Source: Bdellovibrio sp. NC01 (lineage in GTDB: Bacteria > Bdellovibrionota > Bdellovibrionia > Bdellovibrionales > Bdellovibrionaceae). From it: DNA of 64,000 bases. Below are positions 50,101 through 57,141 of this stretch, piece by piece; the first letter of the stretch is position 1, and every line of letters begins with the position of its first letter. A program made the translations under genes and the position numbers. The stretch lies in NCBI RefSeq assembly GCF_006874625.1, contig NZ_CP030034.1:3100001-3164000 (forward strand), written 5' to 3'. The notes below the pieces were generated by a model, which did no database searches, was not told the DNA's origin, and saw nothing but the letters and a program-made list of their open reading frames with translations.

Positions 50101-50149
50101 CGGCACTGGTATCGATGTGACTACGAACGAGAACTCTTTGGCTTAACAC
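47087..50149 (-). CDS. purL: FGAM synthase, PurS-PurL fused form
   Basis: Converts FGAR, ATP and glutamine-derived ammonia to FGAM. At 1020 aa it has an N-terminal PurS-like region (about 1-80), a linker, and two AIR-synthase-type halves (VETHNSPSALDPFGGA near 330; ATRMKPYGGKTQQGANNAGI in the second half). It lacks the C-terminal glutaminase of the roughly 1300-aa large form, which is encoded by purQ downstream. This intermediate architecture is less common than either the three-gene or one-gene form. Confidence 0.93.
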   Translation of the reverse strand: MLSQRVLVRSHIDTSAEDNLRKAFAEHADIQELRLSRVFWLLEKTPQAFQTHTVHKYLNRVFCDPISEDLVEGFPRFQDDRIYAEVRFLSGVTDNWARSATEALMLVSEELSSSKVSALPWQNFDIEVHSGWQIELRGDLSQEQIHKTLFKTLANPLLNKVEVHTGTELAKQNHFAGFHSYWALPQQQAPDLKLFSLEFAILEKLNTEKGLALSHQEIDTIIRHFSTPEQTAQRAALGWSGKITEVELECLAQTWSEHCKHKIFAAEVEYSEEAGDFPQLGTKKITSLYKSYIQAATKSLQDCGYLVSVFKDNAGIVDFDENINVCVKVETHNSPSALDPFGGAITGILGVNRDILGCGLGAKPVANMDVFCLSQKDLFPKTDDGKRPELLKDPSFIFRGVHQGVEEGGNQSGIPTINGAFQFASEFAAKPLIFVGSVGVMPKKVQGQNSELKTIDAGDLIVVAGGRLGKDGVHGATFSSLELNDHIASNVVQIGDSITQKRLLDFTMIARDKGLIKAITDNGAGGISSSIGEMAQMSGGARMDLAKHPVKYQGLEFWEMLVSESQERMSFAVIPQNLQAFMALAQHMGVEATCLGEFNSSGKFEIHHNEQPLALLDLHFLHEGLERMKLKAHFAGPKAYQEYHREHAKKEMAPTSANIAEVLKTVLSSPNVASREPLVRYYDHEVQAATRMKPYGGKTQQGANNAGILDLAMHGGQDNNGLAVANGLCPQLSYHDTYLMAQKAVDETIRNLVSAGANPDKIALVDNFCWPDPTPKQSNPDAEHKMAQLVRACAGLYDAAVAYRAPLVSGKDSMKNDFIGKTKSGHTVKISVPPTLLVTGIAQVPDTRQAVTGFFKNAGDKIYLLGKTTKSLIASVFAQEFKTSEIAPEYPDLKANSQLYRQIFQATQLNLLESCHDISEGGLMSAISEACFGNELAAAVNLNSFTWNELWSEMGSLFVVSVKDENEQSFLQHFGSAATSLGVVTADTKLKWSFNSESHEADLQTLRQLWSEGVLNVYHS

Positions 50150-50760
50150 TCGACAGTCTCCTTATAAGATAAAGTCGGGATTTTTCCAGTAACAACGTTT
50201 TCTAGGAATTGCCCGTAAAGGCGATGCTCTACAGAATGCATTTTCATTTTAAAGTCAGAAAAGCTTTCAAACTTTTGAAGTGCCACTTGCTCTTGCATGA
50301 TGATCTTTCCTGTATCCATGCCTTCATCAACGAAATGCACAGTGATACCTGAATGAGGCACTTGATCAGCGAAGGCACGCTCCATCGCTTGTGATCCCGG
50401 ATAAGCCGGCAATAGTGAAGGATGAATATTCACGATTTGCGTAGCCCCCTGATGATGCGACTGCAGTGTTTGTAAAAACGAGGCCGAGATCAGACGCATA
50501 TAGCCCGCCAGAAAGATCCAATCGATGCGATGTCTGTGAACCAGTTTTAGAACTTCCTCTTCGTGGGTTGCGCGATCAGAAGTCTTTTCCACGAGGTAAG
50601 TTTTAACTCCCAAACGCAGCGCTTTTTCTAAGACTCCGACGTCCCTTTTATCAGAGAACACAAATTCGATTTCGCAGCCTAAGTCCTTCATCTTTTTCAT
50701 AAGGGACTCTGCATTTGAACCGGTTCCTGAAGCGAAAACTGCGATGCGTGGATATTTCAC
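50143..50760 (-). CDS. purN: Glycinamide ribonucleotide formyltransferase
   Basis: Transfers formyl from 10-formyl-THF to GAR. The 205-aa protein has FASGTGSNAESLM, LAGYMRLIS, the catalytic NIHPSLLPAYPG and TVHFVDEGMDTG, the full family set. It overlaps purL by 7 nt and purD by 4 nt. Confidence 0.97.
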   Translation of the reverse strand: MKYPRIAVFASGTGSNAESLMKKMKDLGCEIEFVFSDKRDVGVLEKALRLGVKTYLVEKTSDRATHEEEVLKLVHRHRIDWIFLAGYMRLISASFLQTLQSHHQGATQIVNIHPSLLPAYPGSQAMERAFADQVPHSGITVHFVDEGMDTGKIIMQEQVALQKFESFSDFKMKMHSVEHRLYGQFLENVVTGKIPTLSYKETVEC

Positions 50761-51995
50761 AGGGCAATGTCCTCTCTGAAATAGCGACCTGAGAATTCTA
50801 CTTTACGAATCATTTGGTAGGCGACTTCACGGGCTTGTGCGCGATTGTCAGCTAAAGCGGTGATACCCAGAACACGACCGCCGCTATTAATAAGCGATTC
50901 GTTTTTCTTAGCAACACCCGCGAAATAGATTTGCGCGTTTTCCAACATTTCTTCTGGGACCTTAATGGGGTGGCCTAATTGCATTTCTGATTGCGGATAA
51001 CCACCGCTGACCGCGACAACATGAACCGATTCTTGTGGCAGGAACTCAACTTTTTGGTTTTTCAAGCGCCCCTGAACTGCCTTCACAGCCAGATCCAAGA
51101 AATCGCTTTCAATTCGTGGTAAGAGCGCTTGTGTTTCAGGATCGCCCATGCGCACGTTATATTCCAAAACGTAAAGTCCTTCTGCCGTCAGCATTAGACC
51201 CGCAAATAAAAATCCTACGAATGGAGTGTCGTTACGCTTCAACGCTTTCAACGTCTTACGAAAGATTTCTGAAATCTCTTTTTCATCTGCTTCAGATATA
51301 AAATCGCAAGGGCTGTAGGCACCCATGCCGCCGGTATTGGCGCTAAAAGGATTTGCCGTGATGCGCTTGTAATCGCAAGCCGTGCCTAACATCACGAAGT
51401 CTTCTCCGTCACACAATGCAAATGCAGAAAGTTCTTTGCCGATAAGGCATTCTTCAAAAAGTAATGGAAAGCCATAAGCCGATGACAAACTCTGTGCTTC
51501 CGGGAAAGCCCGTTCCGCACTTTCACAAACTGCGACACCTTTTCCTTGAGCCAGACCGTCGGCTTTAATAACCAAGGGCTTAGAGAAATTATGTTTCACA
51601 ATCAAACTCTGCGCTGACTCAAGATCTTTTGCGATTTCAAATGCGGCGGTCTTCACTTGCGCAGAAGACAAAATCTTTTTGCAAAAAACTTTAGATGATT
51701 CAAGTTGGGCAGCCTCTGGAATCGGAGCCAAACACGAAATGCCCGCATTTTCCAAAGTCTGTTTTAAATCCGAAAGGATGGCTCCTTCTGGCCCAAGCAC
51801 AACAAGATCGACAAGTTCACTTTTACAGAAAGACAAAACATCGAAGGTCTTTTCAACAGCAACACATTCAAATCCCGACTGCTGCATTCCGGGATTGCCT
51901 GGCGCCACCCAAATCTTTTCAAGCTGGCGTGATTCAGAAATTTTCTGCGCAAGCGCGTGTTCGCGCCCGCCTTTGCCTATAACAAGGACTCGCAT
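50757..51995 (-). CDS. purD: Phosphoribosylamine-glycine ligase (GAR synthetase)
   Basis: Makes GAR from PRA, glycine and ATP. The 412-aa ATP-grasp enzyme has the VLVIGKGGREHALA start, VIKADGLAQGKGV, TGGMGAYSPC and the YVLEYNVRMGDPETQ signature. It overlaps purC by 19 nt and purN by 4 nt. Confidence 0.97.
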   Translation of the reverse strand: MRVLVIGKGGREHALAQKISESRQLEKIWVAPGNPGMQQSGFECVAVEKTFDVLSFCKSELVDLVVLGPEGAILSDLKQTLENAGISCLAPIPEAAQLESSKVFCKKILSSAQVKTAAFEIAKDLESAQSLIVKHNFSKPLVIKADGLAQGKGVAVCESAERAFPEAQSLSSAYGFPLLFEECLIGKELSAFALCDGEDFVMLGTACDYKRITANPFSANTGGMGAYSPCDFISEADEKEISEIFRKTLKALKRNDTPFVGFLFAGLMLTAEGLYVLEYNVRMGDPETQALLPRIESDFLDLAVKAVQGRLKNQKVEFLPQESVHVVAVSGGYPQSEMQLGHPIKVPEEMLENAQIYFAGVAKKNESLINSGGRVLGITALADNRAQAREVAYQMIRKVEFSGRYFREDIAL

Positions 51996-52999
51996 TCTTT
52001 TCTCCAGTGTTTAAGATTTGCCTCTTGTTCAAAAGGCAATGCTTGTGAAGTCGCGCGCGCAACTTCGTTAGCCAATGCTTTGTAAAGCAATGAAGCGACA
52101 GAAATTTGTCTTTCCGTTAGCGCTTGTGGAGTTTGTTGCAATTCATTGATGCAGATTTCTTTCCAATTATTTGTACCGCGTTCTTTAGCAAGCTCCTTGG
52201 CTTTAGAAACAGCTTCATACCAGGCAGATCCAGCGTAAACCTGGCGAAGGAACTCTTTTGAAAGTGGTGCTCCTTCATACGTCAGACGCAATTCATCGGG
52301 ACCGATTGAATCCACCAAGAAGATTTCGCGCTTGCCATTCTGGTCTTTACCAAAGGCGTATTCGAATTTCCCGTCCCACAACTTCACGCCGAAGGAAGCA
52401 AAAAGATTTTGTAAGTGCTCTGCCACTTGATGAGTTTTCGCATACACGTCTTGAAGCTCTTCAGCGCGGATGACTTCCATCGCCGCAATTTCTTTACGAG
52501 TTAAATAGCGATCCGTGCTTTCAAGTTTTGTAGAGCATTCAACTAATGGAGGCATAAAGCTTTGGGTTGAATCGGGAATGGCGCTTAAGCCCAGCTCTGA
52601 CAAATAGGCTGGATTCTTTTTCAAGCGCGATTCCAATGAATTGCCTTTGCCCAAGTGGATACGGAAAATCACTTCCAAAGGTACTAAGCAATTTGTTGGT
52701 TCATCCGCGTACATTGAATAATCGTAAACGCCATTTTCCCAATGCGGGCGAAGCACCGACACTTCGTTTACTAAAATGGAATCATTCGCTGCCTTTTTAA
52801 GGTAATGCGATTGAATTCCTTGCTTGCCCAAATATTCGAAAAACAGTGCTGCCATCGCTGCTAACGCTTGGCCTTTTTGTGGAATTTCATTGGGCATTTC
52901 TCCCCAATCAAAGACGGAATAACGATTACTGTACTTAAATAGCAAGTTTTCATCTTGCTTGTAGATGTCCTTGACCGAACCACGATAAAGAGGAGTCAT
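51977..52999 (-). CDS. purC: SAICAR synthetase
   Basis: Joins CAIR with aspartate. The 340-aa protein is longer than the 240-aa E. coli type and nearer the yeast-like or long bacterial form. It shows YRGSVKDIY at the start, the nucleotide-binding SNRYSVFDWGEMPNEI, and LVDSIGPDELRL near residue 225, where many homologs have a VDE motif. Its ATG shares one base with the purE stop. Confidence 0.9.
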   Translation of the reverse strand: MTPLYRGSVKDIYKQDENLLFKYSNRYSVFDWGEMPNEIPQKGQALAAMAALFFEYLGKQGIQSHYLKKAANDSILVNEVSVLRPHWENGVYDYSMYADEPTNCLVPLEVIFRIHLGKGNSLESRLKKNPAYLSELGLSAIPDSTQSFMPPLVECSTKLESTDRYLTRKEIAAMEVIRAEELQDVYAKTHQVAEHLQNLFASFGVKLWDGKFEYAFGKDQNGKREIFLVDSIGPDELRLTYEGAPLSKEFLRQVYAGSAWYEAVSKAKELAKERGTNNWKEICINELQQTPQALTERQISVASLLYKALANEVARATSQALPFEQEANLKHWRKECESLL

Positions 53000-53703
53000 T
53001 AGTTCATCTCCTTCATTTTTTTAAGTTGTAATAGGAAGTTTGTAGAGTTGTTGACTCCCACCCACATGCCACCGCCTTGTGCTTCACTGAAAAACTGCGC
53101 TGCCATGACCGGGTTTTGCAGTTTTTCTTTTTCACAGACATAAAGACAAAGTCCACGCCCCTGTGGCTTTTCACCAGCAAGAACGATTTCGCCTTGGCAT
53201 TCAGGGTGAGAAGGTTCAATCCACTCAACCGGCAAGCCTGATTTTTCGCGCAGTTCTTGTAATGTGCGCGCCAGCACTTCATTTTCGCTGCGATACGGAT
53301 TCCATGAAATTTTCAACGTGCCTTTATCGAATTTATTGGCACGTTTTAGATAAGCACCGATTTGCTCGATCTGATTTTCCATCACACCTGCAACGGGAAT
53401 ATCTTTAGGCATTTGTGCAATCGACAAGAACGCATCCATACCAGCAAACGCACCATTCACAGCTACACCAAAAACCGGCTTCTTAGTTAAAGATGCCACG
53501 ACACCCGGTAAGTGAGCCGCTAGGCCTGCACCTGTCACAAAAACATCGGCATCAGAAGTCGTCACAAGTTCACGTACACGTTCTGGATTTCGATGCGCTG
53601 ATGCGACCTCCATCTTCACTTCGCCAAGACTTTCTAAAGAGCGACAAAGAGGACCATAAACACGCTCATCACTTTGACTGCCGAAAATAACTTGAATCTT
53701 CAT
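52999..53703 (-). CDS. purE: PurE-family AIR carboxylase / mutase, enlarged
   Basis: Handles the AIR to CAIR carboxyl step. Residues 1-125 are PurE-like: IFGSQSDERV, VASAHRNPERV (substrate His) and GAGLAAHLPGV. About 90 residues follow, ending AQFFSEAQGGGMWVGVNNS, longer than the usual 160-aa enzyme. No purK is in the window, so it is open whether this is a class I enzyme (needs PurK) or a class II enzyme using CO2. It overlaps purF by 4 nt. Confidence 0.85.
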   Translation of the reverse strand: MKIQVIFGSQSDERVYGPLCRSLESLGEVKMEVASAHRNPERVRELVTTSDADVFVTGAGLAAHLPGVVASLTKKPVFGVAVNGAFAGMDAFLSIAQMPKDIPVAGVMENQIEQIGAYLKRANKFDKGTLKISWNPYRSENEVLARTLQELREKSGLPVEWIEPSHPECQGEIVLAGEKPQGRGLCLYVCEKEKLQNPVMAAQFFSEAQGGGMWVGVNNSTNFLLQLKKMKEMN

Positions 53704-55175
53704 ACGTTCACCTCATTCTTTCCACCGCCACCAATGTTGCGGTTTCTGACGTCTAAAAATGCTTCTTTTGCGACTGGCACTGGATAGTCTCCGTCCAGGC
53801 AAGCCGTGCAAAGCGTTTGCAAACCAATTGCTTCTTTTAATCTTTCTAAAGGTAAATAGATCAAGGCATCGACACCCAATAAGTGCGCGACTTGGTCTTC
53901 AGTTTTTTGATAGGCAACAAGCGATTCTCCTTCTGGAAAATCAATGCCATAAAAACAGGGATGGCGAATCGGTGGACACGTGCTAGCCAAATAAACTTTC
54001 GCAGCACCCGATTCGCGCAATAATTGAATGATACGCGCAGAGGTTGTTCCGCGCACAATGCTGTCATCTACTAGTAAAATATTTTTGCCGCGAATTTCGC
54101 TTTCAACCGGCAAAAGTTTTAGGTTCACCATCGCTTTACGAACTTCAGGCTCATTAACGATGAAACTTCTTTGCACATAACGGTTTTTAATAAGAACTTC
54201 GCGGTAAGGCTTTTCTAAAACTTCAGCCAATCGTAAAGCGGCTGCACGTGATGTATCTGGAACCGGTGCAACCACATCAATTTGAATTTTATCTTTGTGC
54301 ATCTTTTTAATCGCCTCTGCCGCTAAGATTTCACCTAAGCGCAAACGCACTTCATAGACCGGACGACCGTGCCATTCTGTTTCAGCCCCTGCGAAATAAA
54401 TCCATTCAAACATACAAGGACGAGCAGTTTTTTCTGCTAATGAATAAGAGTGAATATTTTGATCACGATCGACAAAGACGAATTCACCAGGGCGGACGTC
54501 TCGCCAATAATCGTAGCCTAAGCCAAAGAAGACCTGCTTTTCAGAGGCAAAACAGTACGAATATTTTCCGTCTTTATATTGTCGACCGATCAGTAAGGGT
54601 CTGATGCCTTGAGAATCACAGAAAGCGAACATCCCTTGATCCGCCATCATGCCGACAATGCTATAAGCACCTTTGACTTGCTCAACCACTTGGCGTGCCG
54701 CTTTCGCAAGGACTTCGGCGTTTAATTCCAAACCTTTTTCTAACTGATCGGAAACACCGATCGACATCATATGCAGTAGAATCTCTAAATCGTTGCGCGT
54801 GAAAGTCCAGCGGCTGCGACGACGGCGAACGTATTCAACTATTTCTGAATAATTAGTGACGTTGCCGTTGTGAACCATGCCCAAGCCATTTGGATAACTC
54901 AATACCAGGGGTTGAAGGTCTTCCTTTTCGACGGTGCCGATCGTTGAATAGCGCGTGTGTCCCAACGCCATGCTGCCTTTTAAACGGCCCAAACGATCTA
55001 AGGGGAAGACTTGTGAAACCAAGCCTAAATCTTTTTCGAGCTGAAATTCGCCTTTTGTAAAATCAAAACTCAAAATGCCTGCGGCGTCTTGACCACGGTG
55101 TTGAAGCGCGAACAGAGCGGGGTATAGTTTCTCGCCAGCTTTGTCTTCTCCGATCAGTCCGACAACTCCACACAT
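53700..55175 (-). CDS. purF: Amidophosphoribosyltransferase
   Basis: First committed step, PRPP + glutamine to phosphoribosylamine. The 491-aa protein has catalytic C2 directly after Met (MCGVVGLIGE), so no long propeptide is seen. The PRPP loop is NILLVDDSIVRGTT. Cysteines in RPCMFEW, CPPIRHPC and TLCTACLDG match the 4Fe-4S-type (Bacillus-like) enzymes. Ribosome site AAAGGGG. An intrinsic terminator lies 15-50 nt upstream, so expression is probably attenuated. Confidence 0.97.
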   Translation of the reverse strand: MCGVVGLIGEDKAGEKLYPALFALQHRGQDAAGILSFDFTKGEFQLEKDLGLVSQVFPLDRLGRLKGSMALGHTRYSTIGTVEKEDLQPLVLSYPNGLGMVHNGNVTNYSEIVEYVRRRRSRWTFTRNDLEILLHMMSIGVSDQLEKGLELNAEVLAKAARQVVEQVKGAYSIVGMMADQGMFAFCDSQGIRPLLIGRQYKDGKYSYCFASEKQVFFGLGYDYWRDVRPGEFVFVDRDQNIHSYSLAEKTARPCMFEWIYFAGAETEWHGRPVYEVRLRLGEILAAEAIKKMHKDKIQIDVVAPVPDTSRAAALRLAEVLEKPYREVLIKNRYVQRSFIVNEPEVRKAMVNLKLLPVESEIRGKNILLVDDSIVRGTTSARIIQLLRESGAAKVYLASTCPPIRHPCFYGIDFPEGESLVAYQKTEDQVAHLLGVDALIYLPLERLKEAIGLQTLCTACLDGDYPVPVAKEAFLDVRNRNIGGGGKNEVNV

Positions 55176-55177
55176 TT

Positions 55178-55426
55178 CTAGACCCCTTTAGAAAATAAAA
55201 AAGGCGTCTTTTGGACGCCTTCATTGAATTGATATTTAATTTTAGAGATTGAATTTACAGATACAGATACGGATTTTTGGAGACACGAGTGGTGGGAAAG
55301 CACACTGCTGGTTACACGCAGGGCTCCGTCACGGGAATTCTCTTCTCCCGGAGGTCCTCCACGACTTCTGCCGGAAGGCTTCTTCGACTTGTAGAACTTA
55401 TAAGTTCCTTGCGGTCTACCCATCAT
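55178..55426 (-). CDS. Putative leader ORF of the pur operon
   Basis: An 82-codon frame starting at double ATG (55421-55426) after a well-placed AAGGA. It begins MMGRPQGTYKFYKSKK and is basic. It ends 2 nt before the purF ATG, and its last 15 codons run through the terminator hairpin at 55194-55221. It matches no family I know. The open frame extends upstream without stops but also without starts. It may be a regulatory leader rather than a functional protein, or the GC-rich part (55275-55400) may be a structured RNA. Confidence 0.45.
   Translation of the reverse strand: MMGRPQGTYKFYKSKKPSGRSRGGPPGEENSRDGALRVTSSVLSHHSCLQKSVSVSVNSISKIKYQFNEGVQKTPFLFSKGV
55191..55223 (-). terminator. Intrinsic terminator / attenuator before purF
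   Basis: Stem AAGGCGTC / GACGCCTT with a CAAAA loop and TTTTTTATTTT on the minus strand. It ends only 15-20 nt before purF, so the operon can be expressed only if it is read through. No competing anti-terminator stem was proven. Confidence 0.88.
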
Positions 55427-55451
55427 CAAATTTCCTTGGAATGCGCTATAC

Positions 55452-55479
55452 GCTATCGATTGTGATAAAGTTTCGTCAA
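55452..55479 (-). promoter_or_regulatory. Candidate promoter of the pur operon
   Basis: -35 TTGACG (55474-55479) with a weak -10 GATAGC (55452-55457), 16-nt spacer. RNA would start near 55445, about 20 nt before the leader ORF ATG. Confidence 0.35.
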
Positions 55480-55530
55480 CGGCCCTAACACAAACCTGAC
55501 AATTCGACGCTCCTTGTTGTTTGGATTTCT

Positions 55531-55558
55531 TTGACCCGTTGTTAGCAACCTCTATTAT
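55531..55558 (+). promoter_or_regulatory. Promoter of the metzincin gene, probably leaderless
   Basis: -35 TTGACC (55531-55536) and -10 TATTAT (55553-55558), 16-nt spacer. The predicted start site is 7 nt further, which is the A of the ATG at 55565. No ribosome site precedes that ATG, which agrees with a leaderless mRNA. Confidence 0.5.
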
Positions 55559-55564
55559 CCGCGC

Positions 55565-56797
55565 ATGCTTATCCTTTTCCTTATCCTTAAATATTGGTCT
55601 CCGGTTGAAGCTTCTCCAAATAATCACCATCATTACATGGGACTTCCGGATATTGAGGCAAGTTCAACGGCCTACCCGGCTGAGTTGCGTTCACAAAATA
55701 ATCTTGTCGCAGAACCACCCCAAGCTTGGCACAACGTTTTGAAAGTGGGCCCAAGAAATTTAGAATGGCTGAATCTGTTGAATGCTGATCGCAAGCCTGA
55801 AGATAAAATTCAATTGTCTACTCCTGGTTCTTCTAAAGGTATTCCGATGGAAGATCCGTTTCGTTACAACGATCCGTTGTTGAACGAACGTTGGGTGCAA
55901 ATCGAAAAGGACATGCCGGCAGCATTGAAAGACGTTTTGCTTGGCACGGCTTCTTTGCCAAAGCAGTTGCCCGTCGATCTTGAAACGTATCGCTTGTGGG
56001 CTCGCAAGGTCGATGTTCTTTATTCACACTCTTTGCGCTGGAATGGAATGCGCAAAAATATTCCGTACTTCCGCACGCAAAAGATTTTCGACTTCCGTGG
56101 TTTGCGCTTCCTTTCAAATATTGGTGATGACAAATTAAAGGCTGAGCTTTCTGTGTTTTCGACTTTGCCCGCCGATCGTCAAAAGCAGCTTAAAGGCTGG
56201 GTGTGGGATGTGTGCTTTAATTCAGCAAAATACGAAACACCCTGTGATTCCGCTGTGAATCGCGCGCTTCGTGATAACTCTTTGTTTGATGTCTTTAAAC
56301 GCTATCAAACTGATGCCGCAAAGAACTATGAAAAATTCTTTGAAGTCACGGTCCCTCGCAAAGATGTTAAAGCTGTCGGCGGCAATCTTGAAATGCCATT
56401 CAAGCCTTCACAAATTGAAGCCATCAATCAGTTCGTTAAAAAGAACGTTGAAGACGAATGGAAATGGCCAACCGGAAAATTGAATCTGAATTTCGATTCT
56501 TCGGCGTTAGCTAACATTCGTTTTGTGCCCGGCACAGTTGCGTACGTGGATGAAGTCGGTGGCAATCAAATCACAATGGATTCACAAATTTCACTGGACG
56601 CTTGGGATTCGCAATGGACGATTCGTCACGAGTATGGACATGTCCTTGGTTTTCCAGACTGCTACATCGAATTCTGGGATGATACCGAACAAGCTTTTGT
56701 GAGCTATCAATTCGACCTAGACAATCTGATGTGCAGCCGTGCTGGCAAATTTAATGAGCGCAATAAAAGCGAATTATTAAAAGCCTATCCTCTGTAA
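55565..56797 (+). CDS. Exported metzincin-like zinc protease
   Basis: A 410-aa protein with a short signal-like N-terminus (MLILFLILKYWSPVEA). The zinc site HEYGHVLGFPD (residues 355-365) is the HExxHxxGxxD pattern of metzincins, and NLMCS (Met389) fits the Met-turn. Upstream, about 290 residues are of no family I recognise. Six or so cysteines suggest disulfides. It lacks a Shine-Dalgarno site and seems to be read as a leaderless message. Likely acts outside the cytoplasm; the substrate is unknown. Confidence 0.78.
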   Translation: MLILFLILKYWSPVEASPNNHHHYMGLPDIEASSTAYPAELRSQNNLVAEPPQAWHNVLKVGPRNLEWLNLLNADRKPEDKIQLSTPGSSKGIPMEDPFRYNDPLLNERWVQIEKDMPAALKDVLLGTASLPKQLPVDLETYRLWARKVDVLYSHSLRWNGMRKNIPYFRTQKIFDFRGLRFLSNIGDDKLKAELSVFSTLPADRQKQLKGWVWDVCFNSAKYETPCDSAVNRALRDNSLFDVFKRYQTDAAKNYEKFFEVTVPRKDVKAVGGNLEMPFKPSQIEAINQFVKKNVEDEWKWPTGKLNLNFDSSALANIRFVPGTVAYVDEVGGNQITMDSQISLDAWDSQWTIRHEYGHVLGFPDCYIEFWDDTEQAFVSYQFDLDNLMCSRAGKFNERNKSELLKAYPL

Positions 56798-56921
56798 GTA
56801 TTGCATTTCCGTATTCTAGCTTACGGCTAGTAAGGAATGGTGTGAATGTAATCGAAACTCTACTACTGAAGAGTTCCTTTTTCACCACCATGTGAGGGAA
56901 GATAAGGCTCAGGGGGACCCC
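56798..56921 (+). promoter_or_regulatory. Structured 5' region of the small membrane ORF
   Basis: Predicted helices in order: CTAGC/GCTAG (56814-56830), an outer stem TGGTGTGA (56838-56845) with TCACACCA (56938-56945), AACTCT/AGAGTT (56856-56875), TCAC/GTGA (56882-56895), and AGGCTCA/TGAGCCT (56905-56929), which buries both the AGGGGG ribosome site and the ATG. The layout resembles a riboswitch with an expression platform. No known class was recognised. Confidence 0.5.
56856..56882 (+). terminator. Weak terminator after the metzincin gene
   Basis: AACTCT/AGAGTT stem with an 8-nt loop, then CCTTTTT. It may instead be one helix of the structured region around it. Confidence 0.4.
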
Positions 56922-57062
56922 ATGAGCCTGAAAGCAATCACACCAGTTATCATCTGCCTACTGTTGTTCTTTTCAAGCTTCCTGTTTTCTCGCCCAGATA
57001 ATTCATCTCTGAAAAAAAACGAAACCGTTGCAACAACAGCAACGGCAACGGCTGGAAAATAA
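56922..57062 (+). CDS. Small single-span membrane protein, 46 aa
   Basis: A short frame, MSLKAITPVIICLLLFFSSF at the start, with one hydrophobic span (about residues 7-23) and a polar Lys/Ala/Thr tail ending TATAGK. AGGGGG lies 5 nt before the ATG, ideal spacing, but both are inside a hairpin. No family known. The hydrophobic span and ribosome site favour a real gene; length and low complexity of the tail count against. Confidence 0.5.
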   Translation: MSLKAITPVIICLLLFFSSFLFSRPDNSSLKKNETVATTATATAGK

Positions 57063-57141
57063 AAAGCCCCGGCTTGCAGATTCCGATCAGCGGCCCCCCG
57101 TTGGGAACTTGAAAGGCTGTTTCGCCAGGGACATATAAAGA

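Noticed and set aside
55260-55445. 6S, SRP, tmRNA, ZTP or PRPP RNA in the purF leader
   Set aside because: I compared from memory the conserved words of these RNAs; none was present in the right order, so no class is named.
55178-55633. Long version of the pur leader frame reaching into the metzincin gene
   Set aside because: There is no start codon with a ribosome site before 55426, and its upstream part is antisense to the metzincin start.
56838-56945. Known riboswitch (cobalamin, c-di-GMP, SAM, TPP)
   Set aside because: The core consensus words of these classes are not found; kept only as an unknown structured region.
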